Below are positions 25,984 to 35,889 of a stretch of 64,000 nucleotides of DNA, one piece after another. Source of the DNA: Gammaproteobacteria bacterium (lineage in GTDB: Bacteria > Pseudomonadota > Gammaproteobacteria > Steroidobacterales > Steroidobacteraceae); contig JAIBJM010000006.1 in NCBI GenBank assembly GCA_020029535.1, positions 1 to 64,000 of the forward strand, read 5' to 3'. How positions within the stretch are numbered: position 1 is the first letter of the stretch; every line of letters starts with the position of its first letter. Under the pieces are notes generated by a model. It had not been told where the DNA came from, ran no database searches, and saw only the letters and a list, made by a program, of their open reading frames with translations. The translations under genes and the position numbers were made by a program.

Positions 25984-28900
25984 TCAGTATCCCTGGATCA
26001 TGGGCGCATCGAGGGCCGCCGCATCGTCGGCGGGCTTTTCTTGACGTGCGAACAGCGCCGTCACCACGACGAACAGCAATGGCACGAAGAAGATGGCCAG
26101 CACGGTGCCTGCGATCATTCCGCCGATGACGGCCGAGCCGATCGCGTTACGCGCGCCGGCGCCCGCACCGGTGCTGAGCAGCAACGGCAGCGAGCCGAGG
26201 ATGAACGCGAGTGAGGTCATGAGGATGGGGCGAAGGCGCATGCGTGCGGCAGTCATGGCCGCGGTCACGAGAGGTGTGCCTTTCGCATACAGATCCTTGG
26301 CAAACTCGACGATCAGGATCGCGTTCTTCGAAGTGAGCCCGATGGTGGTGAGCAGGCCGACCTGGAAATACACATCGTTCATCTTCCATGTGAGTATCGA
26401 GGCCGTAACCACGCCGAGCACGCCAAGCGGAACGACGAGGATCACCGCAAGAGGGATGGACCAGCTCTCGTACAGAGCCGCCAGACAGAGGAACACAACC
26501 ACGATCGATAGTGTGTACAGCAACATCGTTTGCGAGCCGGCTTGCCGCTCCTGCAGGGAGATGCCGGTCCACTCATAGCCAATGCCGGGTGGCAGCTGCG
26601 CTGCATGCCGTTCGACGATGTCCATGGCTTCGCCGCTTGAAGCCGCGCCCGGCAGTGGCACGCCCAGAATCTCCACCGACGGCACACCGTTGTATCGCTC
26701 CAGGCGGGGCGAACCCGAAGTCCACTGCGAGCTCGAAAATGCACTGAACGGCACCATTTCGGAGCTCGCGTTGCGCACGTACCAGCGGTCGATGTCCTGC
26801 GGCAACATGCGGAAGGGCGCGTCGGCCTGCAGGAACACTTTCTTGACACGGCCGTTGTCGGTAAAGTCGTTGACGTAGACGCCACCCCACGCGCTGGAGA
26901 AGGTATCGTTGATGTCGGACAACGAAAGGCCCATGGCGCCAGCCTTGTCGGTATCGAGGAGCAAGCGCAGTTCCGGAACATCTTCCTGCCCGTTCGGGCG
27001 CACACCGACCAGCTTGGGTTCCTTGCCGAGCGCGCCAAGCAGTTGATTGCGGGCTTGCATGAGCGCGTCATGTCCGAGATGGGCGCGATCTTGCAGCATG
27101 AGATCGAAGCCGCTGGCATTGCCAAGCTCGGCGACCGCCGGCGGCGCAATGGCAAACACCCTCGCATCCTTGATGGTGGCGAAAAACTGCATCGCCTTTG
27201 CGGTCACGCCGGACACCTGCAGGTCTTCGCGTTGGCGCTCGTCCCAAGGCCGCAGCTTGACGAATGCCATACCATAGTTCTGTCCGCCACCGGCAAAGCT
27301 GAAGCCGGTAACGGCGAGCACCGACTCGACCGCCTCCTTCTGATCCACCAGGAGATGGTGCTCCACCTGCTCGATCACCGCGAGCGTGCGGTCCTGGGTC
27401 GCGCCTGGCGGCAACTGGACCAACGCGAACATTGAGCCCTGATCTTCGTCAGGCAGGAATCCCGTGGCAATCTTCGTGAAGGCGAACGCTACGATCGCCA
27501 CGATGACCGCATAGACAATCATGTAGCGTCGCCGACGCCCGAGGATGCCGTGCACCGCGCGCTGGTATCTGGAGTTGCCGCGATCGAACCAGCGGTTGAA
27601 AACTCCAAAGAAACCCGTGGTCGCTCGCGCATGATTTCGATCGACAGGCTTCAGCAGTGTTGCGCAGAGCACGGGTGTCAGCACCATCGCCACCAGCACG
27701 GAGAGCACCATTGCGGCAACGATGGTTACCGAGAATTGCCGGTAGATCACTCCGGTAGAGCCGCCAAAGAACGCCATGGGCACGAAGACGGCGGCCAGCA
27801 CGACTGCCACGCCGACCAGGGCACCGGTAATTTGACCCATCGACTTGCGAGTTGCCTCGAGCGGGGACAGGCCCTCCTCCGCCATGATGCGTTCGACGTT
27901 CTCCACCACCACGATGGCGTCGTCCACCAGCAGGCCGATGGCCAGCACCATCGCCAGCATCGTGAGTGTATTGATGGAGTACCCGAAGACCGCAAGCACG
28001 CCGAACGTGCCCAACAGCACCACCGGGACGGCGATCGTCGGGATCAGGGTGGCGCGGAAATTCTGCAGGAACAGGTACATTACAAAAAATACCAGCACGA
28101 TGGCTTCAATCAGCGTCTTGATCACTTCTTCGATCGAGATGCGTACGAAAGGAGTGACGTCATACGGCTTGACGACCGACAGCCCCGCGGGGAAGAACGG
28201 TTTGAGTTGTTCCAGTTCGGCATCGACGGCGCGAACCGTGTCCAGCGCGTTTGCGCCGGCCGCAAGTTTGATCGCCAGGCCTGTGGCGGGTTTGCCATTG
28301 AATCGACCTGAGGACTGATACCCCTCGCTACCCACTTCAATGCGGGCGACGTCGCGCAAGCGCACCTGCGAACCATCCATTTGCGTCCGCAGAAGAATGC
28401 CCTCGAATTGCTCGGCCGTCCTGAGCCGACTCTGCGCCGTGATGGTGGCATTGAGCTGCTGGCCGGCAAGCGCCGGGAGCCCACCGATTTGCCCGGCTGC
28501 GACTTGCGCATTCTCCGCCTGGATTGCGTTCTTCACGTCCAACGCGGTGAGTCGATAGTTGTTGAGCTTGCTCGGATCGATCCAGATGCGCATCGCGTAC
28601 TGCGAACCGAACAGCTGGGTATCGCCGACTCCTTCGACGCGGCTGATCGCATCCTGGACATTGGTGGCGACGTAGTCGCTCAGATCGGCAGCGTTCATGC
28701 TGCCGTCGGCGGAGACGAACGCCAATATATTGAGGAAGTTGCTGGCGGCCTTTGCGACCTGCACACCCTGACGCTGCACATCCTGCGGCAGTGACGGAGT
28801 GGCGAGTGCCAGCTTGTTTTGCACCTGCACTTGGGCAGTATCGGGATTGGTACCGGTCTCGAACGTCAGCGTGATCGTCGCGGTTCCCGAGGATTCGCTG

Positions 28901-29142
28901 GTGGACGCCATGTAGGAAAGATGATCGAGGCCCTTCATCTTTTGCTCGATGACCTGGGTGACGGTGTCTTCCAGGGTCTTCGCCGAGGCGCCGGGATAGG
29001 TGACCGTGATCGAAATCGCAGGCGGCGCAATAGCCGGATACTGCGCGACCGGCAGGGTTACCACCGCGAGCGTACCTGCCAACATCACGATGATGGCAAG
29101 CACCCAGGCAAAGACTGGACGGTCAATGAAAAAGCGGACCAT
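25984..29142 (-). CDS. RND multidrug efflux permease (HAE-1, AcrB/MexB type)
   Basis: 1052 residues, full length for the family. The N-terminus [21 protein letters not shown] is typical. The proton-relay Asp pair is in [16 protein letters not shown] (TM4). Twelve membrane helices and two large periplasmic loops can be inferred from the pattern; the C-terminal half has [12 protein letters not shown] and [16 protein letters not shown]. It pumps hydrophobic drugs or detergents from the periplasm. It lies 10 bases after the adaptor gene. Confidence 0.96.
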   Translation of the reverse strand: MVRFFIDRPVFAWVLAIIVMLAGTLAVVTLPVAQYPAIAPPAISITVTYPGASAKTLEDTVTQVIEQKMKGLDHLSYMASTSESSGTATITLTFETGTNPDTAQVQVQNKLALATPSLPQDVQRQGVQVAKAASNFLNILAFVSADGSMNAADLSDYVATNVQDAISRVEGVGDTQLFGSQYAMRIWIDPSKLNNYRLTALDVKNAIQAENAQVAAGQIGGLPALAGQQLNATITAQSRLRTAEQFEGILLRTQMDGSQVRLRDVARIEVGSEGYQSSGRFNGKPATGLAIKLAAGANALDTVRAVDAELEQLKPFFPAGLSVVKPYDVTPFVRISIEEVIKTLIEAIVLVFFVMYLFLQNFRATLIPTIAVPVVLLGTFGVLAVFGYSINTLTMLAMVLAIGLLVDDAIVVVENVERIMAEEGLSPLEATRKSMGQITGALVGVAVVLAAVFVPMAFFGGSTGVIYRQFSVTIVAAMVLSVLVAMVLTPVLCATLLKPVDRNHARATTGFFGVFNRWFDRGNSRYQRAVHGILGRRRRYMIVYAVIVAIVAFAFTKIATGFLPDEDQGSMFALVQLPPGATQDRTLAVIEQVEHHLLVDQKEAVESVLAVTGFSFAGGGQNYGMAFVKLRPWDERQREDLQVSGVTAKAMQFFATIKDARVFAIAPPAVAELGNASGFDLMLQDRAHLGHDALMQARNQLLGALGKEPKLVGVRPNGQEDVPELRLLLDTDKAGAMGLSLSDINDTFSSAWGGVYVNDFTDNGRVKKVFLQADAPFRMLPQDIDRWYVRNASSEMVPFSAFSSSQWTSGSPRLERYNGVPSVEILGVPLPGAASSGEAMDIVERHAAQLPPGIGYEWTGISLQERQAGSQTMLLYTLSIVVVFLCLAALYESWSIPLAVILVVPLGVLGVVTASILTWKMNDVYFQVGLLTTIGLTSKNAILIVEFAKDLYAKGTPLVTAAMTAARMRLRPILMTSLAFILGSLPLLLSTGAGAGARNAIGSAVIGGMIAGTVLAIFFVPLLFVVVTALFARQEKPADDAAALDAPMIQGY

Positions 29143-29152
29143 GTTCGTCTCC

Positions 29153-30349
29153 CTAGAAATGCGTGGTCAAGGCGGCCAAGGTCGGCGTTGACTCGCCAAT
29201 CGGAGCAGCGCGGTAAGGCGTGGCTTTGACCAGCGCGCCTGGACGGGCACTCTGCTGGCCTTCCACGACCAGCACATCGCCAGGCTGTATGCCACTGGTA
29301 ACCAACCACTGATTCCCGATCGCGCGGCCGGTTTGCAGCGGACGCAGCTGCAACTTTCCGTCGTTGCCGACGACGTACGCCTGCGGATCGCCGGTGGCGG
29401 TGCGGCTCACAGCACTCTGCGGGACCAGCAGTGCCTGTTCGATCACACCTTCTTCGATGATGGCGCGCACGTACAGACCGGGTAGCAGCTCGCCTTGCGG
29501 ATTGGGAAACTCGGCGCGCAGAGTGACTGCGCCCGTGCTCTGATCGACGCTCACATCAGAAAACTTCAGCTGTCCCTCAAAAGGATAGGTAGTCCCGTCT
29601 TCAAAGATCAGCCTCACTTTGGGGGTACCGCCCGTGACTTTGCCCTGAGTAATGGCGCGTTTGAGGCGCAGTGCGGCATTGCTCGACTGCGTTACGTCTA
29701 CATACATCGGATCGAGTTTCTGAACGGTGGCGAGCGTGCCGGTCTGGTTTGCAGTGACGAGCGCGCCTGCCGTCACGGTGGATTTGCCGATGCGCCCGCC
29801 GATGGGTGAAACGACCCGGGTGTAATCCAGATTTATGCGTGCGGTCGTGAGCGAAGCGTGCGCCGATGCAACTTCGGCATCAGCCTGCTGCAGCGCCGCC
29901 GCGGTATCGTCGGCATCCTGCCGGCTGACCGCATTGATGGCGACCAATTCGCGATAGCGTTCTGCCTTCAACCGCATCGTGCGCTGGTTTGCCGCGGCTT
30001 TGGCGAGGGCCGCTTCAGCGCTATCCACCGCTGCGCGGTAGCTTGCCGAATCGATCTGATAGAGAACTTCCCCGGCTTTGACCGTGCTGCCTTCGACAAA
30101 GCGCCGGGCTTGCAGGATGCCGGTGACTTGCGGCCGCACATCAGCAACCAGCACCGGGCTGGTACGGCCCGGCAGCTCCGTAGTGAGTACTACCCGCTGC
30201 GGCTGCACAGCCATTGTGCTGACTTGCGCCGGTCCGTGGTTGGCGCTGGGAGGCGGCCCGGGCCGCTTGCTACAGGCGCTCAGGGAGGTCGCGACCAGTA
30301 CCAGGCAGAGCGTGACCGCGGTGTGCGGCCGTGAGGGTGACGGTGTCAT
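29153..30349 (-). CDS. RND efflux periplasmic adaptor (AcrA/MexA type)
   Basis: 398 residues with a lipoprotein signal (SLSACSK). Family features: [23 protein letters not shown] (lipoyl half), a coiled-coil hairpin region ([20 protein letters not shown]), [18 protein letters not shown], and C-terminal beta and membrane-proximal domains. It bridges the permease and the outer-membrane duct. It is the first gene of the efflux operon, divergent from the TetR gene, with the shared 131-base promoter region between. Confidence 0.95.
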   Translation of the reverse strand: MTPSPSRPHTAVTLCLVLVATSLSACSKRPGPPPSANHGPAQVSTMAVQPQRVVLTTELPGRTSPVLVADVRPQVTGILQARRFVEGSTVKAGEVLYQIDSASYRAAVDSAEAALAKAAANQRTMRLKAERYRELVAINAVSRQDADDTAAALQQADAEVASAHASLTTARINLDYTRVVSPIGGRIGKSTVTAGALVTANQTGTLATVQKLDPMYVDVTQSSNAALRLKRAITQGKVTGGTPKVRLIFEDGTTYPFEGQLKFSDVSVDQSTGAVTLRAEFPNPQGELLPGLYVRAIIEEGVIEQALLVPQSAVSRTATGDPQAYVVGNDGKLQLRPLQTGRAIGNQWLVTSGIQPGDVLVVEGQQSARPGALVKATPYRAAPIGESTPTLAALTTHF

Positions 30350-30387
30350 GTGCTGTCCTACCGTGTTGAAAACATACTGTACGGTTT

Positions 30388-30417
30388 AGTTTAGTCTTGA
30401 CATACCGACGCCGTCAA
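30388..30417 (-). promoter_or_regulatory. Candidate promoter of the efflux operon
   Basis: On the minus strand: TTGACG (-35, 30412-30417), an 18-base spacer, and TAAACT (-10, 30388-30393). The start would be about 30 bases upstream of the adaptor ATG. By motif only. Confidence 0.4.
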
Positions 30418-30423
30418 GCAAAA

Positions 30424-30443
30424 ATGAACCCGTCAGTTCATTA
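30424..30443. promoter_or_regulatory. Palindromic operator candidate for the TetR regulator
   Basis: A perfect inverted repeat, AATGAAC-CCGTCA-GTTCATT, lies between the divergent TetR and efflux genes, next to the candidate -35 of the efflux promoter and about 38 bases before the TetR start. Its size and place are those of a TetR-type operator controlling both directions. Confidence 0.6.
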
Positions 30444-30480
30444 TTGAAATACAAGAGAACCGAACAGCAAGGGGGGAGCG

Positions 30481-31089
30481 ATGAAAGTCCGAACCGACGC
30501 CAAGCGTGCTGCAATTCTGGAAGGCGCGCGCCAGGTTTTTCTCGAAATGGGATTCGAGCGTACCTCCATGGGGGAAATCGCCGCCCGCCTGGGCGGTTCG
30601 AAGGCCACGCTATATGGCTACTTCCCTTCCAAGCAGGCGCTGTTCATCGCGGTCACTGCTCAGCTGGGGCAGCAGTACATGACATCCGCCCAGGAACGCC
30701 TGGAAGAAAATGCCGCCGAGGCGCCAGGTCCGACCTTGCAGAATTTCGGGGAACAGTTGCTCGCATTCCTGTTCACGCCGGGAAACCTGGCCACGATCCG
30801 CATGGTGCAGAGCGAGGCATCGAACGGCGACATCGGGCGGCTGTTTCACGAGCAAGGCCCGGCTTCCTCAGTGACCGTGCTGGGCAACTATATTTCCGGA
30901 GCCATGAAACGAGGACAGTTGCGCCGCGCAGACCCCTTAGTGGCGGCCCAGCATTTCCTGGCGCTGGTCGTTCAGGGTGAACTCTCGCATTACTTCTTTC
31001 AGCCTGATCTTCCCAAGCCCACACGCATGCAGATGAAGCGCGTTGTGGAGCGCGCGCTCGACGTTTTCCTGCATGGCTACGCGGTGTGA
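30481..31089 (+). CDS. TetR/AcrR family transcriptional regulator
   Basis: 202 residues. The N-terminal helix-turn-helix is clear (ILEGARQVFLEMGFERTSM, IAARLGGSKATLYGYFPSK). The C-terminal ligand domain matches the AcrR/TetR_C_7-like set (LNRxx-type helices; QHFLALVVQGELSHYFF). The ATG at 30481 follows GGGGGGAGCG. Divergent position beside the pump and the palindrome at 30424-30443 indicate a local repressor of the efflux operon and of itself. Inducer unknown. Confidence 0.93.
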   Translation: MKVRTDAKRAAILEGARQVFLEMGFERTSMGEIAARLGGSKATLYGYFPSKQALFIAVTAQLGQQYMTSAQERLEENAAEAPGPTLQNFGEQLLAFLFTPGNLATIRMVQSEASNGDIGRLFHEQGPASSVTVLGNYISGAMKRGQLRRADPLVAAQHFLALVVQGELSHYFFQPDLPKPTRMQMKRVVERALDVFLHGYAV

Positions 31090-31141
31090 AAGCAGCGGTG
31101 CATACTGGGCGCTCGTCAGCAGCTTTGGCAGACTTCGCGCC

Positions 31142-31558
31142 ATGAACACCCGCGGTTCCTCACTGTTGCGTTCGGGTGCAGGACACGCTCGCGTCACCTT
31201 CGTCGAGCTGTTCTTCGACCTGGTCTTCGTGTTCGCGGTGACGCAACTCTATTCATGATGCTCGCGTGTCGCGGCCATGACCCGGTCAACTTTCGCAACT
31301 TTCAGCGCATCTCGACGTGGCTTGCAGGGTCGGCAGTGCTCTGGATCGCGGGTGGCATCCTCAGCGGCTACGAGCGCGTGGCGCTATGGATCGTGGCGCT
31401 CGCGCTCGAAAATCGCGCCGTTCGCGCTGCTGTTCACACCCCTGGCGCTGGGCACCGCAACCACGGCGGTACTCATCATGGTCGCGGTCTGGGAGACGCA
31501 TTCGTTCGCACGCGGCGCGGTGCAGGAGAAAATTGCCGGGGGAGGACATTCGACGTGA
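31142..31558 (+). pseudogene. Remnant of a low-temperature-requirement protein A (LtrA) gene
   Basis: Three pieces in shifting frames resemble LtrA. The start RVTFVELFFDLVFVFAVTQL ends at a stop (31256). A second frame reads DPVNFRNFQRISTWLAGSAV, WIAGG and YERVALWIVALALE. A third reads FTPLALGTATTAVLIMVAVW. An intact LtrA is ~380 residues with many membrane helices; most of them are deleted here. The remnant lies just after the TetR gene and has no working frame. Confidence 0.65.
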
Positions 31559-31665
31559 AGCGCTGGTTGTTTACACGGCTGGATTATCCAAACTGATTGG
31601 CAGTACGCTTGAGAGGTAAGGGACCGGTTCTGGGAAGCGAACGACATTTACATTAGGGGAAAACA

Positions 31666-32223
31666 ATGAACGAATCGATTGCGCGGACGCCACTGCACTC
31701 CGCACTGCTGGTTGCCGGCGTCGTCTGGACACTGGCCGCCAATGGCATTGCGATGGCGGGCTCGCAGGCGGACGACGAAATGGCGATCAAGCAGCTCATA
31801 ACAGTCGCCTATCCGAAGGCGATCGACTCAGCCGACTGGAAGAGCTACGGAACGCTGTTCACGGAAGACGCAGAACTCAAGTCGAACAATTCAACAACGA
31901 AAGGCCAGCAGGCGATTGAAGACAACTTCAAGGCCCGGGCATCCCGTCCTCGGCCACCAGCCCCGACGTCGGCGTCCGGCGCACCGGCGACCACGGAACA
32001 CGCCGTCACCGACCTGACCATCAAGGTTGCCGGTGATACGGCGACCAGCACCTCGAGCTGGCAGACGCTCCAGACGCTCGATGGCAAGACCAGGGTCGCC
32101 TACGCGGGAAATTACCTCGACAAGCTCAAGAAGGTGAACGGCGCCTGGAAATTCCAGTCCCGCGAAATCCTGATGAAGCCAGGTACCGGTGCGGGTCCGC
32201 CGCCGGTTCCGACTGCACAGTAA
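31666..32223 (+). CDS. Exported SnoaL/NTF2-like protein
   Basis: 185 residues with an AGGGGA ribosome-binding site before the ATG and an N-terminal signal peptide ending near AMA (residues ~28-31). The mature part has the SnoaL-like pattern: DDEMAIKQLITVAYPKAID, DWKSYGTLFTEDAEL and a C-terminal WKFQSREI strand. These alpha+beta cone folds are used as isomerases, hydrolases or binding proteins; nothing here tells which. It stands alone between the LtrA remnant and the convergent mla operon. The C-terminus is Pro/Gly-rich. Confidence 0.75.
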   Translation: MNESIARTPLHSALLVAGVVWTLAANGIAMAGSQADDEMAIKQLITVAYPKAIDSADWKSYGTLFTEDAELKSNNSTTKGQQAIEDNFKARASRPRPPAPTSASGAPATTEHAVTDLTIKVAGDTATSTSSWQTLQTLDGKTRVAYAGNYLDKLKKVNGAWKFQSREILMKPGTGAGPPPVPTAQ

Positions 32224-32249
32224 TTCCACTCCACCGGAGCATCACAACA

Positions 32250-32277
32250 GCGGCGGATCGATTGCTCGATCCGCCGC
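32250..32277. terminator. Hairpin between convergent genes
   Basis: Perfect 12-bp stem GCGGCGGATCGA / TCGATCCGCCGC with a 4-base loop, in the 84-base gap between the SnoaL-like gene and mlaB, which converge. There is no long T-run on either side, so it may act as a bidirectional terminator or 3'-end stabiliser. Confidence 0.55.
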
Positions 32278-32307
32278 CTTCCCCGCAATGTGCGCCTGTC
32301 TGCGTCG

Positions 32308-32625
32308 CTAACCTGCTGGCGCTTGCAGCAGGCTGTCCACTTCGCTCAGTTCAGCCAGTGCCTGCAACGTCGGCGGCAAATGACTGAACTGCAGCGGCCG
32401 GCCACTGGCTTCCGCCCAAGCCAGCCAGTCGACCAGCAGCGCCAGCCCCGCGCTGTCCACCGCGACGACATCGCGCAGATCCACGCTCAATGTCTCCGTG
32501 TCGCTGTGCCGGAACTGCTGCAGGCCCTGCTGACGCAGCGCTGCAACCGTGGCGCCGGTCAGGGCACCCTGCAGCCTGAACCGACCGGCGCCCTCTGCAT
32601 GCAACGATGCCGCCACGCGGTTCAT
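32308..32625 (-). CDS. mlaB: STAS-domain protein of the Mla complex (MlaB)
   Basis: 105 residues, a single STAS domain (LSVDLRDVVAVDSAGLALLVDWLAWA). MlaB sits on the cytoplasmic face of the MlaFEDB transporter and is needed for its stability and activity. The conserved Ser of the DSAG loop is present. Last gene of mlaFEDCB; its ATG overlaps the mlaC stop by 4 bases. Confidence 0.9.
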   Translation of the reverse strand: MNRVAASLHAEGAGRFRLQGALTGATVAALRQQGLQQFRHSDTETLSVDLRDVVAVDSAGLALLVDWLAWAEASGRPLQFSHLPPTLQALAELSEVDSLLQAPAG

Positions 32626-33242
32626 CCAGCGGCCTGCGTTTCCAGCCGCTTGATCAGCGAATCCAGCCCGTTGCGATCGACCTCGGCGCCGAAGTCATCG
32701 CGAAAGCTCCGTACGTAACTGATGCCTTCGATGATGACATCCCAGGCTTTCCAGCCCTGCTCGGTGCGGCGCAGGCTGTAGTTCACCGCCACCGTGGTGC
32801 CATCGTTCTTGCGCACCTGCGTGCGCACGGTGGCGTTGGTGGCACCCGCCTCACCGCGCCAGGGCAGTACCTTGAGACGGTCGGCGGTGAAATCCACCAG
32901 TGCACTACCGTAGCTGCGCAGCAGGGACTGATAGAAACCATTGACGAAGCGCTTGCGCTGTTCGGCAGTGGCGCTGTTCCAGTGCCGGCCCAGCACCAGC
33001 CGCGCGGCGTACTCCGTATCGAAATGCGGCAGCAGCACGCGATCCACCAGCTGACGCACCTTGGCGGGATCGCGCCGGTACTCGACGCGTTTTGCGTCCA
33101 GATCGCTGAGCATGGCGCGGGCCGCCGACGAGATCAGCTGCTCCGGACTGCTGGCATCCACCTCGGCCGCCATGGATTGCGAAAACAGGCCGATGCAGAA
33201 CATCGCCGCCATCATCCGGACCAGGTTGCGCATGGGGTTCAT
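32622..33242 (-). CDS. mlaC: Phospholipid-binding periplasmic protein MlaC
   Basis: 206 residues with a signal peptide (about 1-25, FCIGLFSQSMAAE). Family motifs: VDRVLLPHFDTEYAARLVLG, WNSATAEQRKRFVNGFYQSL, VRTQVRKNDGTTVAVNYSLR, GWKAWDVIIEGISYVRSFRDDF. It ferries phospholipid between MlaA at the outer membrane and MlaFEDB. It overlaps mlaD and mlaB by 4 bases each. Confidence 0.96.
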   Translation of the reverse strand: MNPMRNLVRMMAAMFCIGLFSQSMAAEVDASSPEQLISSAARAMLSDLDAKRVEYRRDPAKVRQLVDRVLLPHFDTEYAARLVLGRHWNSATAEQRKRFVNGFYQSLLRSYGSALVDFTADRLKVLPWRGEAGATNATVRTQVRKNDGTTVAVNYSLRRTEQGWKAWDVIIEGISYVRSFRDDFGAEVDRNGLDSLIKRLETQAAG

Positions 33243-33733
33243 TTGTCGGTGTCGTCCTTGTCGTCCTTGCCTGCGATGCTGGCAAACAGTTTGTTGATCA
33301 GATTTTCCAGCACCAGCGCTGACTGCGTGAACTGGATCTGACTGCCACTCTTCAGAAAGGTTTCCGAGCCACCGGCGGTCACGCCCACGTACTTGGCGCC
33401 CAGCAGACCGGCAGTCTGGATCGCCGCATCGCTGTCGTCGGGAATCTGGCTGTACTGCGCATCGATGGCCAGTTCCACCACGGCCTTGTATTCGCGCGCA
33501 TCGATCCGTACCGATTCGACATTCCCGATGCGCACGCCGGCCATGGACACCGGCGCACCCACCTTCAGATCACCCACGTTGTCGAAGTGCGCGGCCACGC
33601 GATAGGCGCTGCCGGACTGGCGCAGCTGTATGCCGCTGCCGGGCAGCTGGGTGGTCAGAAAGGCCAGCGCCGCAAAGCCCAGCAGTACGAACAGCCCGGT
33701 ACCGATTTCCAGCGCGCGATTGGGACGTGCCAT
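33239..33733 (-). CDS. mlaD: MCE-domain protein MlaD
   Basis: 164 residues: one N-terminal membrane helix (IGTGLFVLLGFAALAFLTTQL) and a single MCE domain (YRVAAHFDNVGDLKVGAPVSMAGVRIG in outline, with GLLGAKYVGVTAGG). It forms the hexameric ring of the inner-membrane lipid transporter. It overlaps mlaC; 15 bases separate it from mlaE. Confidence 0.96.
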   Translation of the reverse strand: MARPNRALEIGTGLFVLLGFAALAFLTTQLPGSGIQLRQSGSAYRVAAHFDNVGDLKVGAPVSMAGVRIGNVESVRIDAREYKAVVELAIDAQYSQIPDDSDAAIQTAGLLGAKYVGVTAGGSETFLKSGSQIQFTQSALVLENLINKLFASIAGKDDKDDTDK

Positions 33734-33748
33734 GTTGCCTCCAGAATC

Positions 33749-34507
33749 CTATAAAAATGCCGCCGTCAGCATGTAGTCGATCACCAGCGTCAGCACCGCC
33801 GACGATACGACGGTGCGTGTGGTCGCCAGCCCGACACCGGCGGCGGTGGGTTCGGCGTGAAACCCCTCATACACAGCCATCAGACTGCACGCCACGCCAA
33901 AACAGATGCTCTTGATCAATCCCTCATTGACGTCGCTGAGCTGTACCGAGCCCTGCATCTGCGACCAGAAGGAGCCGGACTCCACGCCCATCAATCCGAC
34001 CCCGACCAGCTGTGCGCCGAAAATGCCGATGCAGCTGAAGATGGCAGTGAGCAGCGGTACCGCGATGATGCCGCCGATGAAGCGCGGCGCCACCACGCGA
34101 CGCACCGGATCCACCGCCATCATCTCCATTGCAGTCAGCTGGTCGGTGGCGCGCATCAGGCCGATCTCCGACGTCAATGAAGTGCCGGCGCGGCCGGCGA
34201 ACAGCAGCGCCGTCACCACCGGCCCCAGCTCCTTGATCAGTCCCAGCGCGGCCACCACGCCCAGCGAGGATTCAGAGCCGAAGCGCTGCAGCAGGTCGTA
34301 ACCCTGCAGGCCCAGCACCATGCCGATGAACAGGCCGCACAGCATGACGATGATCAGCGAGCGCGCACCGGCGTTGTAGATCTGCTGCACCACTTCGCGC
34401 CGATAGCGCAGCGCGGGCAGGCACTGCGCGAATATGCGCAGCAGGAACAGCGTCACCGCGCCCAGCTTGAGCAACGCCCCCGCGGGCCAGCGCGACAGCA
34501 TCTTCAC
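33749..34507 (-). CDS. mlaE: Mla lipid ABC transporter permease MlaE
   Basis: 252 residues, multispanning MlaE/YrbE permease. Signature stretches: FIGMVLGLQGYDLLQRFGSE, LGLIKELGPVVTALLFAGRAG, GLMRATDQLTAMEMMAVDPV and PTAAGVGLATTRTVVSSAVL. It forms the membrane core with MlaF (ATPase), MlaD and MlaB. The start overlaps the mlaF stop by 4 bases. Confidence 0.97.
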   Translation of the reverse strand: MKMLSRWPAGALLKLGAVTLFLLRIFAQCLPALRYRREVVQQIYNAGARSLIIVMLCGLFIGMVLGLQGYDLLQRFGSESSLGVVAALGLIKELGPVVTALLFAGRAGTSLTSEIGLMRATDQLTAMEMMAVDPVRRVVAPRFIGGIIAVPLLTAIFSCIGIFGAQLVGVGLMGVESGSFWSQMQGSVQLSDVNEGLIKSICFGVACSLMAVYEGFHAEPTAAGVGLATTRTVVSSAVLTLVIDYMLTAAFL

Positions 34508-35313
34508 CAGCCCTCCTGCAGCAGCTGGCGGTGATAGTCGGGTGCCGGATAGTGGAACGGCACCGGACCGTCCGGCAGTCCATTCATGAACTGGTTGACC
34601 ACCGGCGCCGCCGCAGTGCGCAGCGCATCGGGCGTGCCAGCGGCCACCACCGCGCCCTCCGACAGCAGATAGGTCTGGTGCGCGATGGCATTGATCTCCT
34701 GCACATCATGCGACACCACCAGTGTGGTGATGCCCAGTGTCTGGTTCAGCGACTGGATCAGACGCACGATGACGCCCATGGAGATCGGGTCCAGCCCCAC
34801 AAAGGGCTCGTCATAGATGATCACTTCGGGATCCATCACGATGGCGCGCGCCAGCGCCACGCGCCGCGCCATGCCGCCCGACAGCGAGAACGGCATCATC
34901 TCAGCGGCGCCGCGCAGACCCACCGCCTGCAGTTTCATCAACACCAGCCGGCGCAACAGCGGTTCCGGCAAACGCAGATGTTCGCGCAACGGAAAGGCCA
35001 CATTCTCGAACACCGACAGGTCGGTGAGCAGCGCGCCATTCTGGAACAGCATGCCGACACGGCGGCGCAGCGCATACAACGGGCCGCGCGCCAGATGCAC
35101 CACATCCTGGCCAAAAAAGCGGATCGAGCCACGTTGCGGATGGATGGCGCCCATCAGCAGACGCAGCAAGGTGGTCTTGCCGGTGCCGCTGGGCCCCATG
35201 ATCGCGGTGATCCGGCCCCGCTCGGCCTGCAGGTTCAGGCCCTGGAATATGGAGCGGCCGTCCACTGCATAGTCAAGGTCGCTGACCTCGACCAGCAGAT
35301 CGCTGCGATTCAT
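34504..35313 (-). CDS. mlaF: Mla lipid ABC transporter ATP-binding protein MlaF
   Basis: 269 residues with Walker A GPSGTGKTTLLRLL, Q-loop MLFQNGALLTDLSVFENV, signature LSGGMARRVALARAI, Walker B VIIYDEPFVGLDP and the switch His in VVSHD. It powers MlaE. First gene of mlaFEDCB, divergent from the sufR gene across 105 bases. Confidence 0.97.
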   Translation of the reverse strand: MNRSDLLVEVSDLDYAVDGRSIFQGLNLQAERGRITAIMGPSGTGKTTLLRLLMGAIHPQRGSIRFFGQDVVHLARGPLYALRRRVGMLFQNGALLTDLSVFENVAFPLREHLRLPEPLLRRLVLMKLQAVGLRGAAEMMPFSLSGGMARRVALARAIVMDPEVIIYDEPFVGLDPISMGVIVRLIQSLNQTLGITTLVVSHDVQEINAIAHQTYLLSEGAVVAAGTPDALRTAAAPVVNQFMNGLPDGPVPFHYPAPDYHRQLLQEGW

Positions 35314-35385
35314 GCACTACCTCGGAAAACAGGAGCGGCAGCATAGCAAACCGTCTGACCCATTCCGGGGCTGCCAATTCCCCGC

Positions 35386-35410
35386 ATATAGGACTAAAAT
35401 AGTACTACTT
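35386..35410. promoter_or_regulatory. IscR/Rrf2-type operator candidate upstream of the suf operon
   Basis: ATATAGGACTAAAATAGT and the following bases fit the left and central parts of the IscR type 1 box (ATASYTGACTRWWWYAGTC...); the right end is poor. It ends 8 bases before the start codon of the Rrf2 regulator, a position suited to autorepression. Confidence 0.55.
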
Positions 35411-35418
35411 AAGGAATC

Positions 35419-35889
35419 ATGATGTTACGCATCAGCAAACTGACCGATTACGGCACGGTAATCCTGGCCCGCCTGGCAGCCGCGCCGGAGCAGCGCTTCA
35501 CCGCGGCACAGCTGGCCGGGCTGACCCGCGTGGCCGTGCCTACGGTCAGCAAGCTGCTCAAGCTCCTGCACCGGCACGAGCTGGTGGAATCCACGCGCGG
35601 TCTGCATGGCGGGTACCGTCTGGGCAGGCCCGCTGCGCAGATCAGCGCCGCCGACATTCTCGATGCCATCGAAGGTCCCGTGGCGCTGACCGAATGTGCA
35701 CGGCATGCGCATCACTGCGGCATTGAAAGCACCTGCGGCGTGGGACGCGCCTGGCAGAAGGTCAACATTGCCCTGCGCCGCACGATGCAGGAAGTCAGCC
35801 TGCTGGATCTGGCCGGCCTCAGCGGCCAGCCCATTCATTTCCATTCGCTGGAACGTCCCACCCGCGACAAGCGCGGAGCTGCATCATGA
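35419..35889 (+). CDS. SUF system Fe-S cluster regulator, Rrf2 family
   Basis: 156 residues. An N-terminal winged helix ([39 protein letters not shown]) and three Cys in [17 protein letters not shown], suited to bind a [2Fe-2S] cluster, mark the gammaproteobacterial SUF regulator subgroup. It probably represses the operon it leads when Fe-S clusters are plentiful. ATGs at 35419 and 35422 are both possible. It overlaps sufB by 4 bases. Confidence 0.93.
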   Translation: MMLRISKLTDYGTVILARLAAAPEQRFTAAQLAGLTRVAVPTVSKLLKLLHRHELVESTRGLHGGYRLGRPAAQISAADILDAIEGPVALTECARHAHHCGIESTCGVGRAWQKVNIALRRTMQEVSLLDLAGLSGQPIHFHSLERPTRDKRGAAS

